5,768 nucleotides of DNA from Phycisphaerales bacterium (GTDB lineage Bacteria > Planctomycetota > Phycisphaerae > Tepidisphaerales > Tepidisphaeraceae): the NCBI GenBank assembly GCA_028288875.1, contig JAQGHK010000333.1:1-5768 (forward strand), read 5' to 3'. The notes under the pieces are model-generated. The model did no database searches, was not told the DNA's origin, and worked only from the letters and a program-made list of their open reading frames with translations. Within the stretch, counting starts at the first letter, position 1. Every line of letters starts with the position of its first letter. Position numbers and translations under genes: made by a program. This document shows, one piece after another, positions 1-4,597 of this stretch.

Positions 1-681
1 CTGATCGCTTTTCGAGAGCTCGGAAAGCGCGCCGGGTTTGCCTTGTTCGAGCTGTCGCATCTGGCCCTCGCTCAGCCGCGGCGAGATCAACGCAACACGC
101 CCATTGGCGGCAATCCAGTCGCTCAGCACTGATTCAATCGCGTCGTAATCCACCCGCCGGGCCGACACTTCGTCATATTCGCCGGGGGCAAGATAGGTTT
201 CGGTGCGATCGGTCAGTGTGGCCGGGCCGGTGGTTTCGAAGCGATCGGTCTGATCGCCGGTAGGCCGGCCCCAAGGGTCGCGCTGCTGCGCGCTGACATC
301 GGCTTTGACCGCGCCGGTGGCTTCACGGACACGCTGCGTACCGCCCGTCGGACTGCCGACGTTCGTCGGGACGATCTGGCCGGCCAGTGTGCGATTAACA
401 AACAGCGTCATCCGCGGCCGGCCAACCTGGTTGTAGGTGTTCACGAAGGCCGCCTGCTCGGGCGGCGGCATCGTCACGATCGGTTCATCGGAATACGGCT
501 GGCGGTTGGCAAACGCCGGGTCCGGGCTGGGCAACGGCTTGGCTTCCGGCTCGACATTGACCGTGTAGGTGCCCGTAGGCGGGATCGCCGCTCGCGGCGG
601 CGGTGGCGCGTCGTCGCTCGCACAGCCGCTTAAACCCGCAGTCAGGGTTCCCAACAACGCACCGGCAATCAGACCTCGCAC
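1..681 (-). CDS. Lipoprotein of unknown function (C-terminus beyond left edge)
   Basis: The frame is open for 227 codons from a GTG at 679-681 to the window edge, so the C-terminus is missing. The start is fixed by an AAGGAG ribosome binding site 6 nt upstream and by a classic lipoprotein signal beginning right there: MRGLIAGALLGTLTAGLSGC, with lipobox L17-S18-G19-C20. The mature protein should be lipid-anchored at Cys20. A proline-rich low-complexity stretch follows (about 25-75). Next comes a more ordered part with R-P-R-M-T-L-F-V-N-R-T-L near 88-99, a polar linker rich in T, D and G (110-160), and a segment D178-Y-D-A-I-E-S-V-L-S-D-W189 leading to a buried-looking strand V196-A-L-I-S-P201. 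I do not recognise a catalytic motif. The layout loosely recalls envelope lipoproteins of the LpoB/CsgG type, but that is only an impression. It is divergent from the response regulator operon and shares its control region. Confidence 0.85.
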   Translation of the reverse strand, partial: MRGLIAGALLGTLTAGLSGCASDDAPPPPRAAIPPTGTYTVNVEPEAKPLPSPDPAFANRQPYSDEPIVTMPPPEQAAFVNTYNQVGRPRMTLFVNRTLAGQIVPTNVGSPTGGTQRVREATGAVKADVSAQQRDPWGRPTGDQTDRFETTGPATLTDRTETYLAPGEYDEVSARRVDYDAIESVLSDWIAANGRVALISPRLSEGQMRQLEQGKPGALSELSKSDQ

Positions 682-687
682 AGTTCG

Positions 688-693
688 CTCCTT
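688..693 (-). promoter_or_regulatory. Ribosome binding site for the GTG-start lipoprotein
   Basis: On the minus strand this reads AAGGAG, a near-perfect Shine-Dalgarno sequence, 6 nt before the GTG at 679-681. It decides the non-ATG start. It also stands out because the other gene starts in the window show no comparable site. Confidence 0.8.
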
Positions 694-702
694 GCTCGCC
701 CC

Positions 703-718
703 ATCCGACACATCGGAT
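703..718. repeat. Short inverted repeat in the lipoprotein leader
   Basis: ATCCGA (703-708), CACA loop, TCGGAT (713-718): a perfect 6-bp stem with a 4-nt loop. It ends 10 nt upstream of the lipoprotein ribosome binding site, so it lies in the probable 5' leader or the promoter. It could be a small operator or an mRNA hairpin. It is short enough to occur by chance, and nothing shows which strand matters. Confidence 0.4.
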
Positions 719-756
719 CAGACACGGCTCAACGGCCATTGATTGTTGCACCCTCG

Positions 757-783
757 GCAAATGTTGTCGAGCAAATGTTGTCG
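757..783. promoter_or_regulatory. Tandem 13-bp direct repeat, candidate operator
   Basis: GCAAATGTTGTCG occurs twice without mismatch (757-769 and 771-783), separated by one base, giving a 14-bp period. A third, shorter copy of its 3' part, GTTGTCG, lies at 814-820, directly before the -10-like box of the response regulator gene. The repeat sits midway between two divergent genes, the usual place for a shared regulator site. Autoregulation by the neighbouring RegA-like protein is possible but is inference. A recent small tandem duplication is the alternative. Confidence 0.45.
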
Positions 784-813
784 CCCTAGGCCCCGCCCCT
801 GTTTGCTTTGGCC

Positions 814-835
814 GTTGTCGTCTAAACTACGGTTT
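814..835 (+). promoter_or_regulatory. Likely promoter of the response regulator operon, possibly leaderless
   Basis: TAAACT at 823-828 fits a bacterial -10 element (TAnnnT) and is followed after 7 nt by the ATG at 836-838, so transcription would begin at or just before the start codon. No purine-rich ribosome binding site lies in the 7 bases between. No good -35 box is visible at 16-18 bp spacing. Instead a GTTGTCG copy at 814-820 abuts the -10, which would suit a weak, activator-dependent promoter. Prediction only. Confidence 0.45.
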
Positions 836-1408
836 ATGAGCTACGGCCAACCGCCTGTCGTCACGCCGCCGATCAACAAGAACTTGCCCCGCATCCTTGT
901 CTGCGACGATGACCAGATTTTCCGCAAACGCCTCGTCCGTGCCTTCCAGGCGCGCGGCTATGAAACCATCGACGCCCCCACGCCCGGCGACGCGATCGAA
1001 CTCACCAAGCGCTTCAAGCCCGCCCGCGCCGTGCTGGACCTCAAGATGCCCGGCAAGAGCGGCATTGAGCTGATCGACGATCTGACGGCAATCGATCCGG
1101 ACCTCGATATCGTCATCCTCACTGGCTTTGGCAGCATTGCGACGGCCGTGGAAGCCGTGCACCGCGGCGCCTTGGATTATCTCACCAAGCCGGCCGACGC
1201 GGACCAGATCCTGGCCACCTTCGAGCGCGACGGCGAACTGCCGCCGCAGGTTCCTGATAACCAGCCAACACTCGCTCGCGTCGAATGGGAACATATCCAG
1301 CGCGTGCTGGCCGACTGCGGCAACAACATCAGCCAGGCCGCCCGGAAGTTGGGCATCCACCGCCGCAGCCTGCAGCGCAAACTGGCGAAGATGCCGCCGT
1401 TTGAATGA
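836..1408 (+). CDS. regA: RegA/PrrA/ActR-family response regulator
   Basis: A 190-residue cytoplasmic two-component response regulator. The receiver domain spans about 19-130. It shows the acidic pocket D24-D25-D26, the phospho-acceptor D68 in A-V-L-D-L-K-M-P, T96 in I-L-T-G-F-G-S, and K118 in Y-L-T-K-P. A proline-containing linker (E134-L-P-P-Q-V-P) leads to a Fis-type helix-turn-helix (about 147-185) with W151-E-H-I-Q-R and H175-R-R-S-L-Q-R-K-L-A-K. The linker, the W-E-H-I-Q motif and the H-R-R-x-L-Q-R recognition helix are hallmarks of the RegA/PrrA/ActR group, which in proteobacteria answers redox state through the kinase RegB/PrrB. Start chosen at 836 because the in-frame extension back to 743 is not receiver-like and runs through the direct repeats. 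The stop overlaps the next gene by ATGA. No kinase is in the window, so the redox role is transferred from the family. Confidence 0.93.
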   Translation: MSYGQPPVVTPPINKNLPRILVCDDDQIFRKRLVRAFQARGYETIDAPTPGDAIELTKRFKPARAVLDLKMPGKSGIELIDDLTAIDPDLDIVILTGFGSIATAVEAVHRGALDYLTKPADADQILATFERDGELPPQVPDNQPTLARVEWEHIQRVLADCGNNISQAARKLGIHRRSLQRKLAKMPPFE

Positions 1409-2001
1409 TCGTTCCGCGTTCGTTTTACAACCGCGCTCCCGATCTTGTCGCTAAAGACCTGCTCGGCAAGCTGCTCGTCCGCACGTATCGCGGCCGACCG
1501 CTTGTTGGTCGAATCATTGAAGTCGAGGCGTACTTCGGCACGCATGACGCCGCTTCGCACGCGGCCATGGGGCCGACCGCGCGGAACGCCATCATGTTCG
1601 GCCCGCCGGGCTTTGCGTACGTCTATTTCATTTATGGCATGCACTGGTGCCTGAATGTCTCGTGCCTGCCGGAGGGCGTGGCGGGGGCTGTGCTGTTTCG
1701 GGCGCTATTGCCGATGAAAGGCATAGCGACCATGGCCCGCCTGCGGAATCAGTTGCCGACCGCCAAACCCGCCGCCCTCACCGGCGGGCCGGGGAAACTC
1801 TGCCAGGCGATGGGCATCACGCACGCCGCCGGTCACGGCGTCGATTTCACACGGCCGCGTTCGCCCATCCGCATCATGGACGACGGCCATCCGCTTCCCG
1901 CCGTCGACATCACCCCGCGCATCGGCCTGACCAAGGCCGCCGACCTGCCACTTCGCTTCGTCGCCCGACCCGAGTCCATCCGCAAGATCGCCACTTCATG
2001 A
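1405..2001 (+). CDS. mpg: DNA-3-methyladenine glycosylase (AAG/MPG family)
   Basis: A 198-residue monofunctional base-excision repair glycosylase that flips out and hydrolyses alkylated purines such as 3-methyladenine, leaving an abasic site. Full length for bacterial members. Family signatures, with human AAG equivalents from alignment by eye: E41-A-Y43 in the V-E-A-Y motif (catalytic E125 and Y127), H52 in A-A-S-H (H136), the block Y72-V-Y-F-I-Y77-G-M containing the intercalating tyrosine (Y162), N84 (N169), and R99 in F-R-A-L (R182). The conserved L-T-G-G-P-G-K-L and T-P-R-I-G-L-T-K stretches follow toward the C-terminus. The ATG overlaps the regulator's TGA as ATGA and no Shine-Dalgarno site is visible, so translation is probably coupled. 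It overlaps the next gene in the same way. All key residues are intact, so it should be active. Confidence 0.96.
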   Translation: MIVPRSFYNRAPDLVAKDLLGKLLVRTYRGRPLVGRIIEVEAYFGTHDAASHAAMGPTARNAIMFGPPGFAYVYFIYGMHWCLNVSCLPEGVAGAVLFRALLPMKGIATMARLRNQLPTAKPAALTGGPGKLCQAMGITHAAGHGVDFTRPRSPIRIMDDGHPLPAVDITPRIGLTKAADLPLRFVARPESIRKIATS

Positions 2002-2744
2002 AGCAAAAGACCATTCGCCCGTTCGTCCGCCCGCTCACCCGCCTGGCCGCCATCGCGATGCCGCTCGTCCTGGCCGGCGGCTGCATCAGTTCGATGAAAA
2101 GCGGTGACCTCGCGGCCATCCAGCCGGTGTCGGCGGAAACGCCGCGGGTCGGGCAGGTGTATCTGATTCGCGGCCTGATCGGCCTGTTCTCTGTCGGCAT
2201 CGATAAGCTTGGTGAGCAGATCAATTCCGACGGCATCACCGCCCACGTGTTCCAGGAAGTGCAGGACCCCGGCATGGCGAAGGCGATCATCGCCAGCTAC
2301 GGCCCGGCGGCACATCGCGAGCCGTTGGTGCTGATCGGCCATTCCGTCGGCGCGGAAGACGTCATTACCATCGCCCGCACACTGCAGGCCCAGAAGATCG
2401 ACGTCGATCTGATGATCTGCCTCGATGCCACCAACCCGGACAAAGTGCCGGCCAACGTGAAGCAGTGCATCAACTACTACCAGTCCAGCCTCATGGATTA
2501 CCTGCCGATCCTCCGCGGCCTGCCGCTAAAGACCGAGGCCGATTTCCGCGGCGATCTGCAGAACTTGAACGTTCGGCATGAACACCGCGAACTGCTGGAA
2601 TGGGACACCAACCACTTCAACATCGATAAGGATGAGAAGATTCACGCCGACATTCGCAAGCGGCTAGAAGCCCTCTGCATCGCCCGCCCGCAATGGTTGG
2701 CCGCTCACGCGAGCCCGACCACAACGGTTTCCATTTCAAAGTGA
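1998..2744 (+). CDS. Predicted lipoprotein alpha/beta hydrolase (GHSVG serine)
   Basis: 248 residues. The start is the ATG overlapping the glycosylase stop (ATGA), because a lipoprotein-like signal begins there: a basic region to about R15, a hydrophobic stretch, and L25-A-G-G-C29. Position -3 is Ala rather than the usual Leu, so lipidation is likely but not certain. The mature domain opens with V54-Y-L-I-R-G-L-I-G-L-F-S, resembling the first strand and oxyanion loop of a recurrent alpha/beta-hydrolase family. The nucleophile elbow is G114-H-S116-V-G. The probable acid is D143 in C-L-D-A-T-N-P-D-K-V-P-A-N-V, and the probable base is H206 in N-H-F-N-I-D. Together S116, D143 and H206 form a credible triad. 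The substrate is unknown; an esterase or thioesterase at the envelope is the reasonable guess. It is the last gene of the operon, ending 9 nt before the palindromic element. The in-frame extension back to 1647 lies inside the glycosylase and is not real. Confidence 0.88.
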   Translation: MKQKTIRPFVRPLTRLAAIAMPLVLAGGCISSMKSGDLAAIQPVSAETPRVGQVYLIRGLIGLFSVGIDKLGEQINSDGITAHVFQEVQDPGMAKAIIASYGPAAHREPLVLIGHSVGAEDVITIARTLQAQKIDVDLMICLDATNPDKVPANVKQCINYYQSSLMDYLPILRGLPLKTEADFRGDLQNLNVRHEHRELLEWDTNHFNIDKDEKIHADIRKRLEALCIARPQWLAAHASPTTTVSISK

Positions 2745-2753
2745 ACGCTCTGC

Positions 2754-2825
2754 TGTAGGGGCGAGGCATGCCTCGCCCGGAAACGGCGATTCGCCGCAAA
2801 GGACGACGCATGCGTCGCCCCTACA
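2754..2825. repeat. 72-bp triple-palindrome element, possible bidirectional terminator
   Basis: The outer arms are perfect inverted repeats, TGTAGGGGCGA (2754-2764) and TCGCCCCTACA (2815-2825). Inside are three local palindromes: a perfect 20-bp one at 2759-2778 centred on GCATGC, CGGCGA-T-TCGCCG at 2784-2796, and a 14-bp one at 2804-2817 also centred on GCATGC. The left arm and the reverse complement of the right arm agree at 22 of 25 positions. Two of the three differences are a G-C pair swapped to C-G within the hairpin (2765/2772 versus 2807/2814). The element lies between two convergent genes, 9 nt after the hydrolase stop and about 40 nt past the sigma gene stop. It may act as a bidirectional terminator, although no U-run follows. 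It looks like a REP-type or MITE-like dispersed repeat; copy number cannot be judged from one window. Confidence 0.85.
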
Positions 2826-2866
2826 TCTCATGTGTTTCTGAATCTGCTTTAGATGGCGTGTCGCGA

Positions 2867-4474
2867 TCAGACGGACTTCGAACGCAGCTTTACAATCGCC
2901 GTGCGTTGCAGCCGACGTAGCGTCGGGCCATCGAACGAGTCCGACGGGTCCGGATCTTCCGAAGTAAGTTCAAACTGCCGACAGACGGCCGCACGTTCAT
3001 CGCTCGCAAGCGGCCTAAGCAGGTGATTAATGCGATCGACCCGATCTACATGATCGATCCCGCAGCGGCCGGTGTCCGCCACGCGATCGGCCCGTTCACC
3101 GAGGCCGGACACGACCATGCCCGTACCGAGCCGCCCCGTCGTGCGGGCGAAGCCTTTCATCAGAGCCAACGTCGCATACGTGCTGAACTTATTGCCGCGA
3201 CGTGTATCGAAGCTTTCGACGGCACGCATCAGAGTGAGGCTGCCTTCGTTCGCCAGTTCCGGCAGCGTGATGCCAGGCCGCACGTGCTTCTTGGCAACCG
3301 ACACGACCAGCCGAAGGTTCGCCCGGACGATGCGGTTGCGGACGTCCGTAGCGCGTTCGAGCAGGCGATCGATGTGCGTTAAATCGCGCCGGCGAATCCG
3401 GGCCGGATCCAGCCGATGGCGAGCCTGGGCGGCCTGGAATTTTCGGAAGTTGAACTGCAGAAACAGCGCCCGTTCCTGCGTCGGCGACAGCACCTTATGG
3501 CTGCACAGCGACGCCAGCTCCGGCGACAGGCCGCGCATCGGCGGCGGCGAAGCGACATCGGAACCGAGCGGCTCCTGAGCGACCAGCGCGTCCATCACCT
3601 CGGCCGCGTCGTCCTGATGGTAAAGCGGGTCGTCGAGAAACTTGATCCGTCGGCCAATCGCGCGGGCCATTCGGTCGGCCAGCACCAGGCGGAAGGTTGT
3701 GGAGCGTGGCAGGCCCAGCAGCGTCGCGATGCGAGCGAACGGCAAGCCATCGCCGGCTAGACGCTGCACACCTTCAACAGCGGCCGCCGACGCCGCGGCG
3801 GGCCGGCCAGTGAGGAACGCGTTGTCGGGATGCTCGGCATCGTGCTTGCGAAGTTCTGCTTCAATCGCCAGTGCCGTTCGGCCGACGAGGCGACCGACGC
3901 GGGCGGCGATTTCGTCCACTGGACGCCGCGTATCCTTGCACAGCCGCCGCGTGTGCCGGCGAATGATCGACCATTCGTCGTCGGCGATCCGGGTGCAGTT
4001 GATCGTCGGGGCGAGGCTCTGCCGATGGGCCGCGAAGAATTGTTCGACCACGCCCAGACGGAAGCCGACGCGGCGTTTGCCGTCCGGGAACATGAATCGC
4101 CGGGCAGCTAAGCCACGGCGACGCCAGCGTTGAATGGTTTTGCTCGTGACGTTGAACTGCTGAACGAGATCATCGATCTGCAACACCGGCTCGGCGCGAT
4201 TGACCGTGCAGTCATCCAGCGTCATGGAGACGCGCTCGATCAGCAGACCCAAGTCGTGCTGCAGTGCGAGGCCGGTCGCCTGATCGGTCGGCGGCACTTC
4301 GGGGCGGTAGTCAGTGATTCGGAAGACGATGTAGGCCGGCGGATACGCCTTGGCCGGGTCGATGGAGAGCAGCAATGCCTCGGCCGCCTGAAGCTGTTTT
4401 TCTCGAACGCCCGCCGGGACAAACGCCATCTGGCGTGCCAGCGATTCGAGAAAGTCCAAGCGGTAGCGGCTCAC
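2867..4474 (-). CDS. Sigma-70-family protein with three N-terminal HTH segments and shortened region 4
   Basis: 535 residues from a GTG at 4472-4474. I prefer this start because the upstream TTG (4508-4510) is probably part of the -35 box. The N-terminus holds three helix-turn-helix-like segments. The first (about 96-150, with V-T-S-K-T-I-Q-R-W-R-R-R-G-L) is MerR/excisionase-like. The second is about 186-212 (E-I-A-A-R-V-G...A-L-A-I-E-A-E-L). The third is about 244-265 (I-A-T-L-L-G-L-P-R-S-T-T-F-R). A region 1.2-like stretch follows near 328-348. Then comes a clear sigma region 2 (374-448) with N-L-R-L-V-V-S-V-A-K-K-H and R-R-G-N-K-F-S-T-Y-A-T. The RpoD W433-W434 pair aligns with L436-A437. 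Region 4 is reduced: S-D-E-R-A-A-V is recognisable near 491-497, but T518-L runs straight into R-R-L-Q-R-T-A-I-V-K-L-R531, missing the recognition helix. It probably binds RNA polymerase core; promoter choice is likely unusual. I recall similar multi-HTH sigma factors from planctomycetes. It faces the operon convergently. Confidence 0.85.
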   Translation of the reverse strand: MSRYRLDFLESLARQMAFVPAGVREKQLQAAEALLLSIDPAKAYPPAYIVFRITDYRPEVPPTDQATGLALQHDLGLLIERVSMTLDDCTVNRAEPVLQIDDLVQQFNVTSKTIQRWRRRGLAARRFMFPDGKRRVGFRLGVVEQFFAAHRQSLAPTINCTRIADDEWSIIRRHTRRLCKDTRRPVDEIAARVGRLVGRTALAIEAELRKHDAEHPDNAFLTGRPAAASAAAVEGVQRLAGDGLPFARIATLLGLPRSTTFRLVLADRMARAIGRRIKFLDDPLYHQDDAAEVMDALVAQEPLGSDVASPPPMRGLSPELASLCSHKVLSPTQERALFLQFNFRKFQAAQARHRLDPARIRRRDLTHIDRLLERATDVRNRIVRANLRLVVSVAKKHVRPGITLPELANEGSLTLMRAVESFDTRRGNKFSTYATLALMKGFARTTGRLGTGMVVSGLGERADRVADTGRCGIDHVDRVDRINHLLRPLASDERAAVCRQFELTSEDPDPSDSFDGPTLRRLQRTAIVKLRSKSV

Positions 4475-4510
4475 AGCCTTATTATCCGCCGCGGCGGAAC
4501 GCCACGTCAA
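4475..4510 (-). promoter_or_regulatory. Near-consensus promoter of the sigma gene, probably leaderless
   Basis: On the minus strand, TTGACG (4510-4505) is followed after 18 nt by GATAAT (4486-4481), each one base from the sigma-70 consensus. Six bases (AAGGCT) then separate the -10 box from GTG at 4474-4472, which puts the expected transcription start at or next to the GTG. The first base of the TTG that could be read as a start codon is the first base of the -35 box. If transcription starts at the GTG, the message is leaderless and the TTG is not translated. AAGG lies only 2 nt from the GTG, too close for a normal ribosome binding site. Confidence 0.6.
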
Positions 4511-4597
4511 GCGGGAAATCCGAGCAATAATCCAGCATCCGGCACACTGGGAAGGCTTTCCGGTGTCTTATGCCTATTTTTACCGTCGCGAGAGCCC

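Noticed and set aside
743..835. Upstream in-frame ATG extending the response regulator by 31 residues
   Set aside because: The added residues are rich in Arg, Pro and Cys, do not resemble a receiver N-terminus, and cover the tandem repeat and the likely promoter.
827..1360. Minus-strand open frame of 177 codons over the response regulator
   Set aside because: It is a shadow of the well-supported plus-strand receiver and HTH gene, caused by high GC, with no family resemblance.
1647..1997. Long N-terminal extension of the hydrolase frame
   Set aside because: It lies wholly inside the intact glycosylase gene, and a lipoprotein signal starts at 1998 with an ATGA overlap.
3023..4133. Several plus-strand open frames over the sigma gene
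   Set aside because: They overlap one another and the sigma frame, are compositionally biased, and lack ribosome binding sites or recognisable motifs.
4475..4510. TTG start for the sigma gene
   Set aside because: No ribosome binding site precedes it, and the TTG is part of a TTGACG -35 element with a matching -10. The GTG at 4474 is preferred, though not proven.
4544..4570. Imperfect hairpin between the aminopeptidase and sigma genes as a terminator
   Set aside because: In the minus-strand RNA it has two mismatches and no following U-run, so I cannot support a terminator.
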